From assembly GCA_032622095.1 (NCBI GenBank), contig CP136065.1, forward strand, positions 151,409,577-151,473,576: a DNA stretch of 64,000 nucleotides, given 5' to 3'. Positions 13,001 to 23,412 of this stretch are shown here, in pieces; the first letter of the stretch is position 1, and the number at the start of each line of letters is the position of its first letter. The notes beneath the pieces were generated by a model. It worked only from the letters and a program-made list of their open reading frames with translations, was not told the origin of the DNA and made no database searches. The stretch comes from Siphonodentalium dalli (Eukaryota; Mollusca; Scaphopoda; Gadilida; Siphonodentaliidae). The position numbers and the translations under genes were made by a program.

Positions 13001-16000
13001 CACCACCACCAGGAAGGGATTGTTTTTCTTCTGGTTGCAATATGCCCTGCTTGACTTTTACATTGAAGAAAGTTGCAGGTAGAGACTGATTTGTTTGTAT
13101 GTTTTTACGATGTCCACGATGTAGCACTGAGTTTGAATGTACTTTTAAGGCCTTCTTTCCTTCGTTTCCGTAGCTGATATCTTTGTTGCACCACAAACAT
13201 TTTGCGAAGCCAGGACGGTCAATTTTTCACACAAAGTCAGACAAATAGTCACCATTGGCATCCTTTTCCTGAAGCCAGCTCCATTTAAATTTATTTTTAA
13301 TATTCTCCTCCTTTTTCGAAAGATCTTCCTGACTTTTCAATTCCCTCAATTAATGCCGATAACACAAAATAATTATCGCTGATCGAGCAATAAACACTTC
13401 GAATTCTTGGAAATATATTGGCGCCAGATCGGCACCGTAATTTCAATGTATAATCCATCGCGATTGGCTGATATTGAAGCATCGCAGAGTCTCTTGCGAT
13501 AGCAGCGCCAATCAACAGAGGCATCGTAAATAACTTTGTCTGTGACCGGTCAATCGAAAAGTTAGCCGGTGCTCGTAATAACGGCGGCTTTTTTTTTTTC
13601 AAGAACAACAAATCGCCGGCGAACTTAATCGATGTCCGATTTTCGCTTCGCAAACCTCACCCCCTATAATTTTCGTTCGGATTTGTAGTTATCTTAAGAA
13701 ACAATAACCCAAAGCTGCTTAGTAATGAATATTGATGAAATAATTCCGGAATTAATTTTCATTCCGGAAGACTTGTGATTTTTTTTGGAAAATCCCGGAA
13801 TTCCGTCAAATTCCGGAAAACTTTCATCTCTGGGCGGGTTATAAAAAAAAGCCCACCTTGGAAAATTCTAGGTGGGTTGAAGGCGGGCCAGCCTTCCAGC
13901 CCGCCTTGAGATTTCTAGGCCTGTTATATTTAAGACACAAATCATACTCACAAGCTCCTCATATTCTGATGGCTCGGGAGACTTCCATTCTTTTGGAATA
14001 TCAGAATACCTTAAAATTTTAAAACAATATTTTTCAAACAGCATACGTTTTTCAAGCTTGCAATTGTTGGAAATTAAAGCCAGGGTCTACATTGTCCCTG
14101 TGATTACTGGATACTCACTGATGAGTTTGGTAGTTCACATGGGGAAAGGGAAAATCGCTTCAATAATTAAAAGAATAAATATATAAACACTCTATTACAG
14201 AAATCAGGTGTGCACAGCTATTATCAAACAAAGTTGAATGCAAGGATGGCCATGCACTGCAGGGTGATTTCATGTGAAAGTTAGCTGAAAAAAATGTAAT
14301 TTAGTACATTAATTTATTTTTAACCATGATTTAAAAAAAAAAAATTCAGTTCAATTTGCAGATATTTTCACAAGCTTCTCAGTTCTGGTCCCAAAATAAA
14401 GAGATATTAACCTGTTTTATGTTCCAAATGAATTCTCAAGATAGGCCCCTATTTGAACTGGCAGCCCCTTTTGAACAAATTTGAATCACAGTCACCTAAG
14501 GATGATCAACACCAAATATGACCCGATTCATTCTTGCGGTTCTAGAGAAGACCATTTGAGAATTATTATGGAGGGAAAGAGTTAGGGTGCTGGTTAAGCA
14601 CCTATTTGAAATGGTGTCCTCATTTGAAAAAATCTGAATGTGAGTCGCAAAGGGAATATCCACACCAAATGTAACTCAATTCGGACCTTCGGTTGTGAAG
14701 AAGAACACAATTGTTGACCGACGGATGGACTTCGTCTCAGGTGAGCTAAAATGGATGAATCACATAGTTGGTAAACTCACTTTTTGAAATCGGACAGCAG
14801 GTTGACAGAAAATGTGTGTTGGCGATCAAGCTTGTATCCATTGACAGTCTTAACAGCTTCAGCAGCGTGCATTGGAGATGTGTACTCAATGAAGATATAT
14901 CTGTAAACAAAAATTAAGTCTAAAAATCTCATTCTCTCGACTTATTAGCAGGCCTATCCATTTGAGGCGAAAGTCTGTTCAGTTACCTGAAGGTTACCTA
15001 AAATGAAAATGCCGTCAACGAAAAACAGCTCGTGCCAGAGTTTTCTGTAGGTCTCACAATCACCGATTCTCACCTTAAGTATTGTTCAATCAAGTTAAAA
15101 CAAGAGCATCGCTAGGGCGTGGCAAAATACACCATTTAGCCATTTCGAATTGTACTATCGCAAAATAAGATAATACTTTGAGCTTACATTTGAAGAAAAT
15201 CTGATATATCCCTAATTTCAATGCCAAAATGTGGCCAAATTCTTAAGTCGAAAAAAATGGCCATAACTCATGTAAAAATAATAAGACAGAACTATATTCA
15301 AACTTTGCCTGTAGTTTTAGCTGGGAAATACACATACCAGCTTTGGTTCAGCTCAAATAATCAAAACTGGAGTTATCGGTCGGAACCAAAATGTTATGAA
15401 ATTGGTCAAATTCTAAGTTGAAAAAGAGCCGTAACTCATGTAAAAATAACTGGACGGAACCCATATTCGAACTTGGACTGTATCTTTAGCTGGGAAATAC
15501 ACAAACCAACTTTGGTTCAGATCAAATAATCCAAACTTGAGTTATCGGTCGGAAACCAAAAATGTTAACAGAAGGTCAAATTCTAAGTCGAAAAAGGGCC
15601 GTAACTCATGTAAAAATAATTGGACGGAACCCATATTCGAACTTGGCCTGTATCTTTAGCTGGGAAATACACATAACAACTTTGGTTCAGATCAAATAAT
15701 CCTAACTGGAGTTATCGATCGGAAACCAAAAATGTTAACGGACGGACAGACAAACGGACAGACTGATAACATAATACAACCTTTTTTTCAAAAAGGGCAT
15801 ATAAAAATGAGGCAATCAAAATTATTAGTTTGAATGAGCGGCCCATTAGTAGTAGTTAATAATAGCAGCTGTAGTGATTATAACAGTTTGTGTAACCCTT
15901 CTGGTAACATGTGAGTTACCTAAGGTCTAAAAAAAAAGACGTTTGTTTCCGCTAACCCGACCGACCCTATTTTAAACCCCCGACCCTAAACTTTTTATTG

Positions 16001-19000
16001 CCAATGCAAAAAAAAAAAAATTGGACCAAAAAAACAAAAAACATATTTTTTTCAATTTAGGCGACACCAATTTTTAAGTCTGGTTTACGAACACCTCCTA
16101 CAACTTTTTTTCCATTTCATGAACAAAAATTAAAAAAAATTCTCCCAAATTTGTTTACACGCGTACTGATTTTCATGTGATGTCACATCCGGTTCTGCTT
16201 ATTATCATTTACAGATCCATATGTTCATGTATTTCATGACAAGAAATGTCTTGTTTGGTTCAGAGTTTCATTCAAAAACATTTTTTCACAATTTTTGTAA
16301 AATTTATGTAAAATTCCACGATTTGCTTGATATAAATTGGGGGGACAATATTTTTTATTTTTATTTTTCCCCCTCCTGCATCTACTTTTTTTCTCCCCAC
16401 ATGTTCGTAAACCAGAATTAAAAATTTGTGTCGCCTTAGGTCCCAATTCATATCATAACAAGATGCAAAACATTTATATATATTGACATAAGAAATTTTA
16501 GTTTACAAAAAGATTTAAGTTTAACAGTTGGAATCATACTGTAAAGTATGTTTGGCTTTATCTAGCTTTCATCTGTGAAAACTTCAAATAGTTTCAGTTC
16601 AGGTTTGTTATGATTCAGACTTCAGTATTTCAATCAAATACAGTACAGGAACATTAACAATTTGATCGAATCAACCTGGTTATCAGGTGGGATCTCATAA
16701 TACCAAATGAAAAATTAACATAGAGATTAGTACTATAAATAGTAAATACTAACTAAATAGACATTGTTTCTGTACATGTAGTATATTATGTATGTGTCTC
16801 ACTTGAATTTTATAAAATAGCCTATTATATGAATTAGAGTGATAATGGTAAGTCTCATTTCAAGCAGGATAAGCATAATCCATTGAACCAAAATATATCT
16901 GACAATAAGTTATAAGCATTTCCAAGCCATACATATATAAAAATTTCCAAAGTTATGCTTGAGAAACTTGATCAAATTGACCTCTCAGTAAAATTCAAAA
17001 TACTGACTCAAAGTGCCCTAGATTAGCTTTAAATGCAATGGATTTTCAAAAAATTTCCAGGGGGGAGAACCCCCACTATCAGCAGGGGGTCACCCCTCCC
17101 AAACCTTTCTCCGCTCAGGCCTTCAGGTTATGCCTTTGGCATATCATTGCCCAAAAACAGGTGTCCCCAAAAAATACCTACGGTAGATCCTTCACTGAAT
17201 GCGGAGGAGAATGTGGGGTTGTGAAGCCATCATTAAGAGATCGGTACAAGACGGTCACTCCAATATGTGAGTGACAGTGCAGTGGTGCTGGACTGACTCC
17301 AGTTGTCGACAGACCATATGGGAAATATTAGGATTATGAAAGACTATATTAGTATATAGACTAGTATATATGTAAATATTGAAGCATATGTAAGATTGAA
17401 TTGGAGTTTTTAGTTCCTCTGTCATTTTGGGTTAACCTGATTGGGGCTAAGAAGTGCATAGTTTAGGTTATTGACAAGTATTATACAGTTATTTTTACAG
17501 ATACTAAAAAAAAAAAGTTAACAAAAAAAAAAGTTAAGCCTACCTACCTACCCTAATTTTTTTCAGCTCGTTAGCGGAAACAAATGTATTTTTGTTTCGG
17601 CCTAAGCATAAACAAGGCAAACGAAAAATAAGTTACCTAAAATTTTGAAATTTAGTACCAAATAAATAAACCCATGGTCAATGAAAATGAATGGTTTAAA
17701 ATTGTCAAGTACAGTCACAATTATGTCACACAGTCTGTTAAAATTTCTTTTACCGCAAAGGGTGTGTAAAATCTCTTGTAACTTGAGTATGAATTCCCAC
17801 AAGCTATTGTTAAACTGGAGCAAAACAACAAGTATGGCTGAATCTTTATTTTCCCAATGGTTGTGAATTCTTGTATGTTAAAGTTAGTGGTAAATAAAAT
17901 AAACATATCTGTTTCTCATGCAGAACAAACTACTATTCCACCTCTTCCATGAGACTACAGATTCCTTCTCATAACATGTTCCTATAGTATCTTCAATTAA
18001 CCCTTTCTTAACTAAATACTCATTGACGAGTAGTTCTGTTAGGCAGGGTTTCCACTAGGGGTTGGGGAATGTGGCCGTATTTGGGAAGCATATACCCAGC
18101 GCCCTGTCGGGAGAAAATTTTGATGTTTATTACTAAAACATATCTATTTCCTTGCACTTGAGACAACAATCAGGAACATTGAAACTTCGTATAGAAACCA
18201 AATTAAAACAGATCGTCTATCTTTGATCTCAAGTTAATGAACTAAAAGCATGTAAGCACCATGCACCACATACAATTGATACAACAACTTTTATATCAGT
18301 ATCAATATTAAAAGCCGACATCAAAGAAATTACTGGGGTTGGAAAGACACATTGTCCCACTCAGTGTTACGTCAGAGCTCATGTCAGTGATGCCACGTGC
18401 TTTGCACATGTTCTGCATGCCTGATTTCTTTGTATTTTATACAGTACTGATCAGAACAAGTCGGTGTAAACTCAAAAGCCAAATTTCTCACACGGAGATG
18501 ACCACATGCTTGATTTGTATAATGCATAATTTTGCATTCATTGGATGAGGAATAAATACACTGATAATAACTATTAATATTTTTTTATTAGTTTTGATCA
18601 AACATTTCTTTGAAACAGACCTTGTTTTGAGGTAAAAAGTCTGCACTGCTCATCGCAGGGACTGCAAAAACTCAACCTGCATTCATGGTTGTAGCTCAGT
18701 ATTCAGCCCCCCCCACGTAATGACTTACCGATGTATATTGTGCATTTTGAGGGGAAATAGTGGATCAAAACGTTGGGACTTATATAGACATAAATATACG
18801 GTAAATTAAAATGCGAGAGACGCCGATTACTACTAAACATTCGCCAACAAAGCATTACCCAGGATGATGCAGACAACTGTGCACGTGGTCCGCAGACCGC
18901 GGTATTAATAATGTCTTATTCAGGGACCAAGTGTGGGATTCCTTGCAATCTGTGATTCATCAGTGTCGGTGATCGCTTGTCCTGAGTAAAATGGGGGCTG

Positions 19001-20679
19001 AGTTGGTCTGTTGCTATTTTGTGACCAATGTTATGTCAAGGTTGGGAAGGGGAATGAGGCCGCTGGACGGCCAGCCTGCCGTGGTAGCGGAAACCCTGTT
19101 AGGAAATGTTCAGATTCAGCAAGTATCCATATGAGTAGGAACCCAATTTCAAGGGCTAGCCTCTACCATTATTGTGCAAAGCAACTTATACAAATTTTAT
19201 TCCAATAGAACCTGTTACATGTACATGCTTGGTGATGACTTGAAATCTTTTTAACAATATATATAACTCAACACAGAAATTCAAATATCTGGAAGCTAAT
19301 TACCCTTTTGTTTTTTCTTCATCATCAACAGGAAAAAATTCACTTCTTATATCACCAAACTTCAGAAAGATCTTTCGAATTATATTCATTAGTTTCTCTA
19401 ATCTATCTGAACCAACACTTGGTATATTGTCAACAACTATCACAGAATCAACACCATCCGTTTCCTTTGGTTTCTGTCTTAGTAGGTCGTCCAGAAGCTC
19501 TGAAATAAACATGAATGTCAATAACACAGGAGCTCAATTCAACTTTTGGGTGTTCTACAAAGGTCTGCAAAATGAAACCTGCAAGTGTATACATAGTACT
19601 CTCAGGTAGGGTTCATACGTATTACATGTACATACAGCCCTCAAAATCGGGAAAAATGTCTGATGGCAAATTTAATGCTATGGCATATTGTTAGATTCCA
19701 CATGTTGCCACGGCATTTCACATGACATTGCTTATTGCCGTGGTCAATTTTGATGACTGTACATAACACAGGTATGATTGTATACGTATGATCATTTATG
19801 AATAAAATTAAAGTCTCCATACAAATTACAATACCCGGGTATTTAAACACTTTAAACAACTGGGCATTGTACAAATACGAATATTTATATATCAGATCAG
19901 TTTGAACAATGATGGTTGTTGGTATATTGTAATTTGTATTGAACCACTAACATAGTGTGCGCTCAATTTAATGCAACTAATCAACTTGGGATTCTGGAGT
20001 TGACTTTTGGTGAACAATTCGTCGACAAATCGTTTCAACAGTACTAGTAATCCTACTCCTAGGTTCTACGGATCCAAGCCCTGGGGTACATTTTAACCCT
20101 ACTACTAGTAGCAGAAACCATTTCACCATCATGACATTGGTGTTACTTTTAGTGTTACTATTTATTAGTAGTATGAACTATACCTACAATAGTTTTACTT
20201 AGTTAGTTACTAAGTTAGTAACTTAGTTTGTTAATGTTGGTGTTACTTCCTCATTTCCTGACCATGTTGATGTTCCATAAATTTACCGTTTTTATTTTAT
20301 TCATATTTATCACCTATCAAACTTCAAAGTTTATAAATAATATGCAGCAAGATTAACTACTCGAGCAAATGCTGCATATATATATATATTATGATAATAT
20401 TCATGAACATATTGACACAAACGTCTTGACAGTGCTCATTCGCCGACACACCGGCGTCACACGAGTCTCTGACAACGTCAAATTGATCAATGAATATCAA
20501 AACATCTGCCAATAAATTGATCAAACCGAGGTCAATTTACCATCGTCAGAGATATCATCAACATAATCTTCTGTGTCGCTAAATTCCGGCTCGGGTTCTT
20601 CGTCACTTATCTCTCCATTTTGTGGCTCACTCTCAGATCGTCTATTTTTCCGACCCTCACGTGGGTCCCCAGCCGCCAT
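6854..20679 (-). CDS. eif3b: Eukaryotic translation initiation factor 3 subunit b, 5' part (six exons)
   Basis: This is the scaffold subunit of the eIF3 complex, which loads the 43S pre-initiation complex onto mRNA in the cytoplasm. Six coding exons join in phase (20679-20541, 19499-19304, 14900-14781, 14009-13952, 7280-7152, 7011-6854) with GT donors and AG acceptors throughout, encoding about 266 residues. Order: acidic N-terminus (residues about 20-46), an RRM (about 66-152) with VIVVDNIP and KGYIFIEY in RNP-like positions, a linker, and the start of the beta-propeller ([37 protein letters not shown]). eIF3b is usually about 700-800 residues, so the remaining exons lie beyond the left edge; I found none in 1-6853. 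Intron 4 holds a complete hAT transposon. Identity is from recognised family sequence, not a search. Confidence 0.95.
7152..7280 (-). CDS. eif3b: eIF3b coding exon 5
   Basis: Begins after TTATTGCAG with GGA AAT CTG and ends GAA AGA GAG before GTAAGC. It is 129 bp, phase 0 on both sides. It encodes [19 protein letters not shown] and ends LIEERE, corresponding to the conserved eIF3b stretch between the RRM and the propeller. The intron to exon 6 is only 140 bp. Confidence 0.93.
7664..8446 (+). repeat. Dispersed repeat, CTGGGGTACCCGGCGTTGCTC family
   Basis: Starts CTAGCTGGGGTACCCGGCGT and ends in AACAAACGAACAAACAAAATAG and ATTAGTATAGAT. In between are diverged ~80-100-bp internal units containing CACCTATCC...ACTCC and a phrase about AATTTAACCCT...TTTTCAGC. 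This start and tail are familiar from invertebrate non-autonomous retroelements, but I cannot assign a class. It lies in eIF3b intron 4. Confidence 0.6.
9161..9225. repeat. Compound hairpin AGGGCTAT / CCTCCTAGA
   Basis: Two nested palindromes: AGGGCTATTGATAGCCCT followed by CCTCCTAGATTTGTCTAGGAGG, then another GGGCTATATATCCCTCC. It could fold as a cruciform. Its role is unknown. Confidence 0.6.
9496..9824. mobile_element. TTAA-flanked MITE, CCTCTTCGCTGCTA family
   Basis: Terminal inverted repeats CCTCTTCGCTGCTA...TAGCAGCGAAGAGG are flanked on both sides by TTAA (9492-9495 and 9825-9828). The element is 329 bp. Inner inverted motifs include GGTCCGTAGTATCTACGGACC and ACGTCCGTAATAGTTACGGACGT. 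TTAA duplications are characteristic of piggyBac and Kolobok transposons. A right-end fragment occurs at 39386-39410 and a left-end fragment at 40943-40970. Confidence 0.8.
10265..13832 (-). mobile_element. Complete but disabled hAT DNA transposon
   Basis: The ends are perfect 12-bp inverted repeats (CAGAGATGAAAG at 10265-10276, CTTTCATCTCTG at 13821-13832) flanked by a perfect 8-bp target duplication GGCGGGTT (10257-10264 and 13833-13840). The element is 3,568 bp. The right subterminal region holds several TTCCGGAA palindromes (13740-13820), plausible transposase-binding sites. It carries a hAT transposase reading frame on the minus strand with four visible lesions. It sits in eIF3b intron 4, ending 120 bp from exon 4. 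Confidence 0.93.
10746..13340 (-). pseudogene. hAT-family transposase pseudogene (BED-like finger to hAT dimerisation domain)
   Basis: Reading from about 13340 down to 10746, the frame encodes [11 protein letters not shown], a zinc-finger-like block ([12 protein letters not shown]...[11 protein letters not shown], cysteines and histidines spaced as in a BED/TTF-type finger), an RNase-H-like core with [12 protein letters not shown], and a C-terminal block with [27 protein letters not shown] and [10 protein letters not shown], which is the hAT dimerisation region. The lesions are an in-frame TGA at 13229-13227, an in-frame TAG at 12752-12750, a frameshift near 12115-12140 in a CTTAAAACTTC stretch, and another near 11560-11575. 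The protein is therefore not made from this copy. The 3' stop is just after KRKKLEK. Confidence 0.88.
13850..13920. repeat. Short palindromic GC-rich patch beside the hAT insertion
   Basis: Contains CCCACCTTGG...CTAGGTGGG and GGCGGGCCAGCCTTCCAGCCCGCC, two adjacent inverted repeats of about 9-10 bp. The hAT target GGCGGGTT resembles them, so the insertion may have hit an existing palindromic repeat. Confidence 0.45.
13952..14009 (-). CDS. eif3b: eIF3b coding exon 4 (linker)
   Basis: Short 58-bp exon. Its acceptor is ...TTTTAAG, with a weak pyrimidine tract, and its donor is CTT|GTGAGT. Phase 2 in, phase 0 out. It encodes [19 protein letters not shown], matching the position of the acidic, proline-containing linker of eIF3b after the RRM. 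The joins to exons 3 (...DFKK) and 5 (GNLHDW) are exact. Confidence 0.9.
14400..14750 (+). repeat. Diverged dimeric repeat with GACGGATGGACTTCG tail
   Basis: Two loosely related units carry CCCCTATTTGAACTGG / CACCTATTTGAAATGG and CACACCAAATGTAACTCAATTC. They end in TTGTTGACCGACGGATGGAC and CAGGTGAGCTAAAA, the same tail type as at 1124-1212. It lies within eIF3b intron 3. Confidence 0.6.
14781..14900 (-). CDS. eif3b: eIF3b coding exon 3 (second half of RRM)
   Basis: Begins after TTTACAG with A TAT ATC TTC and ends TTC AAA AA before GTGAGT. It is 120 bp, phase 2 in and phase 2 out. It encodes [16 protein letters not shown] and [19 protein letters not shown], the RNP1-like strand and C-terminal half of the eIF3b RRM. 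Confidence 0.95.
15102..15795 (+). repeat. ACAAGAGCATCGCTAGG-headed tandem repeat element
   Basis: Head ACAAGAGCATCGCTAGGGCG, followed by three ~155-bp units containing GCCGTAACTCATGTAAAAAT, ATTCGAACTTGG and GAGTTATCG(G/A)TCGGAA, then tail GGACGGACAGACAAACGGAC. Copies on the other strand occur at about 54350-54755 and 61500-61756 with the same head. The fixed head and tail suggest a transposable unit. It lies in eIF3b intron 2. Confidence 0.75.
15919..17606. mobile_element. Candidate transposon with AAACNAAxxxCGTTTGTTTCCGCTAAC-type ends
   Basis: The left end (about 15919-15956, with GTTTGTTTCCGCTAAC) is the inverse of the right end (17568-17606, with GTTAGCGGAAACAAA and CCTAAG). It encloses the smaller inverted-repeat element at 16056-16439. 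No coding sequence is recognised. The boundaries and class are uncertain, and no target duplication was identified. Confidence 0.45.
16056..16439. mobile_element. MITE with ~37-bp terminal inverted repeats
   Basis: TTAGGCGACACCAATTTTTA...TGGTTTACGAACA (16056-16093) is the inverse of 16402-16439 (TGTTCGTAAACCAGA...GTGTCGCCTTA). A diverged copy of the right half, sharing TCCCCCTCCTGCATCTA with a variant, lies at about 53425-53500. Confidence 0.7.
17610..19300. other. eIF3b intron 2, remainder
   Basis: No coding exon was recognised. A left-end fragment of the CCCTTTCTTAACTAA TTAA-MITE family begins at 18001 (TTAA at 17997-18000). Otherwise the sequence is unique-looking. Confidence 0.5.
19304..19499 (-). 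CDS. eif3b: eIF3b coding exon 2 (first half of RRM)
   Basis: Begins after TTATTTCAG with AG CTT CTG and ends AAA GG before GTAATT. It is 196 bp, phase 1 in and phase 2 out. It encodes [10 protein letters not shown], then [16 protein letters not shown] (RNP2-like strand) and [20 protein letters not shown], the helix 1 region of the eIF3b RRM, ending [11 protein letters not shown]. Confidence 0.96.
20197..20229. repeat. Self-complementary ACTTAGTTAGTTAC patch
   Basis: ACTTAGTTAGTTACTAAGTT reads into AGTAACTTAGT, a low-complexity near-palindrome in intron 1 of eIF3b. Its function is unknown. Confidence 0.4.
20541..20679 (-). CDS. eif3b: eIF3b coding exon 1 (start codon and acidic N-terminus)
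   Basis: ATG at 20679-20677 in the context TTAAGATGGCGG; donor GAT G|GTAAAT. It is 139 bp, phase 1 out. It encodes [20 protein letters not shown] followed by an acidic run ending YVDDISDD, as in eIF3b N-termini. The start is chosen because it has a good context (A at -3) and the family begins with such an acidic stretch. Confidence 0.93.
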
Positions 20680-20745
20680 CTTAAAATCCTCGTGGTGATT
20701 GACCTAATTCATGGCGCACGCGCGGGAGTGACCGCCAGAAGAGAA
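20677..20745 (-). promoter_or_regulatory. eIF3b 5' region: YY1-like start context, NRF1-like box, short upstream ORF
   Basis: The start codon lies in AAGATGGCGGC, the YY1 consensus often found at translation starts of housekeeping genes. About 35-45 bp upstream is GCGCACGCGCG (20714-20724 on the plus strand), close to the NRF1 site. ATGAATTAG, just 3' of this box in gene sense, would make a two-codon upstream ORF if transcription starts above it. There is no TATA box. The functional role is inference. Confidence 0.5.
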
Positions 20746-21035
20746 ATATACGGAAGACCAGACGTTTCTAACGAATTAATTTTACTGGGGTTGTCTCCCA
20801 TTATCTACAGGCCCAGCAGACGATGGATTACTTCAACATGTCTTGTTGAATCGAATTCTTCGTTTGAAAATAAATTTGTGTGGTGAGTAGTCAGCAAATT
20901 GTTATGATTCATATTACTATTACTATTACTATTAGTATTAGGCCTAAATATTAATATAATATTAATAAGTTATACTAATATTACTATAGTCTATAGACTA
21001 GTTGATTCCTAGTTAGCCCAGTGGCTTAAACTTAA

Positions 21036-21511
21036 AGGTACTCAATCCGTAAAGAGGGTCCCCATCTCAACAGATTCCAACAACAACAATCCGATCAGAG
21101 GGTCCTATATTACTATTTCTTTGGCTTTGGGGGTAAAAAATATTTGATTCGAGTCGAGGAACCCATCATACAAAGCTCAGAGTTATTAGATATTGATTTT
21201 TGAAATTTGTTATTAACTCGAGATGAGTACGGTACTATAATAACTGCCGTAATCTGCTCTGGATGTGTACTCCAAATCTATTCAAACAGACAAGGATGGA
21301 TAACTCTAAAATCAAGTGGTAATTTTAACGCAATTTTGACTGAGTTCTGGGCCAGATAGTATTCCCGATAATGAAAAATAATAGATTTCTAAAATCGATA
21401 TCTAACAAATCTGAGCTTTGATGGGAGACTTCCTCGACTCGAATCAAATATTTTTGACCCCCGAAGCCATTGAAATAGTAATTGGGAGGAGTTTTATCGG
21501 ATTGAGTACCT
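21036..21511 (+). mobile_element. Palindromic TTAA-flanked element, copy 1 (AGGTACTCAATCCG family)
   Basis: Ends AGGTACTCAATCCG...CGGATTGAGTACCT, flanked by TTAA (21032-21035 and 21512-21515). The inner arms are also inverted: ATTACTATTTCTTTGGCTTT, GATTCGAGTCGAGGAA and CAAAGCTCAGAG recur in reverse complement. This makes it a foldback element of about 476 bp with no open transposase. The TTAA target and TTAAAGG start resemble Kolobok/T2-type or piggyBac MITEs. Confidence 0.85.
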
Positions 21512-21815
21512 TTAAGAAGTTAAGTTAGGGTCAACGACAACATTTAGAAAAATCGTGACACCGACACTTGGCGACGCTGAGAGTCAGTCTGACACACTCA
21601 CAGACTGGATTAAACTTAAACTAAAGCATGAAACTTTGCCGATATGTATAATGGGATATGGCCTTATGGGAAACAATTTTGGAGGGGGTGCCCGGGCTGC
21701 GGGTCATGGTAAGATGGTTCAGGAGAATTTCCATGGTAACGCCTGAATCTGAATGGTTACGCTGCAGATCCCAATTCTGGTAATTTCGCAGCGGGCGAGA
21801 GAGTCTCAGATCTTT

Positions 21816-22060
21816 TCCTTCAGCGCACTCTTGAAGGAATCCACAGGCTGTTGTTGTAGGATTAAGGATTCCTCCAGCTGATTCCAGTCGCATATAGTTC
21901 TAACAAATGTGGAATTAGCGAACTGAGCTGACACGTATGGTATTGCCTCGTAGCACTGACTGTTGTTCCTTATTAGGTGTCGAGGAATTTGGCTGGTGAC
22001 GTAGCCTGTCAGAATTTTGCTCTGCGATCTAAGACGCCTTGTTTCGGGTGTAACGGAATA
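21816..22060 (-). pseudogene. Non-LTR retrotransposon (LINE) 3' fragment, reverse transcriptase C-terminus
   Basis: On the minus strand a frame reads ETRRLRSQSKIL, then QFANSTFVRTICDWNQLEES and PVDSFKSALKEKI before TGA (21818-21816). The FVRTICDWNQL...SFKSALK pattern is the usual C-terminus of LINE polyproteins (F..RTI..WN.LP...S...FK..L). The upstream RT is missing, a typical 5' truncation. It is not a host gene. Confidence 0.7.
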
Positions 22061-22347
22061 ACAAAATTAACATATTGGGGAAAAGTGAATAAATGCTGCA
22101 GATAGTTTGACTTTGAGTTTGGAAACAGTTAGACTTGTTGTGTTTGAATAAATTATGTGAACTCACAGTGCAGTAATTAAATGGTCCATCGAATGAACTG
22201 GCCACTACTCCACTAGGACAAATAGGGTCAAGGTCAACCGTCAATGTCATTGGTAAAAATGTCATTTTTCATTGCCATATTGGTGGTCGCATTGCATACC
22301 AAAATCTGGGTCTGGTACTACTACTACCGTACTAGTAAGGCTGAAGG

Positions 22348-22683
22348 ACTGAGTCACTATCACCAAAAAAAGTGCTGAAGGGTAGGCCTACACAGGATTT
22401 GAAAATGTGCTGTCAGAAGGGTACACAGGGTTTGAAATGTCGTTCTAAATGACGTTTAGGTTTTGTATCTGCCATGATTTCTGTTAGAGAATAATTGTTT
22501 ATGTTCCAATGAACATTAAAATGAACTGAAAACAAACTGCTAATGGGCGCCAGACTTTCAGAAACACAATTTAAGTATCTGTGTTAGTGCCGATCACAAA
22601 ACCTGTGTAACCTTCAGCACATTTTCAAACCCTGTGGCTGTGAACCCTTCAGCACTTTTTTTGGTGAGAGTGACCCCTTCAGC
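22348..22683. repeat. Inverted repeat (~85-bp arms) around AAAAAAAGTGCTGAAGGG
   Basis: The left arm (22348-22435: TCACTATCACCAAAAAAAGT, GCTGAAGGGTAGG, TTTGAAAATGTGCTG) is the inverse of the right arm (about 22600-22683). The loop is about 165 bp. This is probably a MITE; the outer ends are not sharply defined. Confidence 0.65.
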
Positions 22684-22699
22684 ACTAGTGACTATTTTT

Positions 22700-23405
22700 G
22701 ACGGATATATGTCCCTTTTCGACTCAGATGTGACATGTGGATCATAATAATACAGGTCAAATTAGCAAATGGTCTGGTTCAATGAATGTTATCTGATTTA
22801 TTTTATGCCCCTCTTTGACTCAGAATTTCTTTTTAAGTTTGGTGTCTGGGACGGGAACTTCACTTAGTCAAGTTAGTGTGCACAATTTAAGACATTTCAA
22901 AACGATAAACACATTTAATACCAAATATAGTTCCATTCTGCTTGAAAAAAATGGTCCAAACCTGAAAAGTTAATTTGTGCCGATTTTCATATTACGTTTG
23001 TGAGAGAGAAATATCATTTTATTATTTATAAAAAATCGCGGTTTCTTCTTGTCGTCTGTCTTTTTTTGCTTGGCGTTTCTATATCTTTGCTGATCGATTC
23101 TGTATATTTTGATTACTATATATACTAGTATACATGTATCTCTTGAATGAAATCCGACGAAATTGTCAATTGATGAATCATTGTGAAGTTCCGTTTTTGT
23201 TCAAATGAAATATTGACGATATATAAAGAGCGATCGATTCTTAGCATCTTTTTTGTGTATGTGATATGACATGAATAAAGAGCATTTCTTTATAATATAG
23301 TTTTTATGATCCATTAAAAATGTATTTACCTTCTATGTGATTGTTCGTTCGAACATTGTTCAAATATACGCCATTCGGAATTTCGGAGACAAATAAAAAC
23401 AACTT
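22700..23405. other. Intergenic sequence, nothing recognised
   Basis: AT-rich; no gene, RNA or repeat was recognised by eye. Confidence 0.4.
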
Positions 23406-23412
23406 AAAAAAT

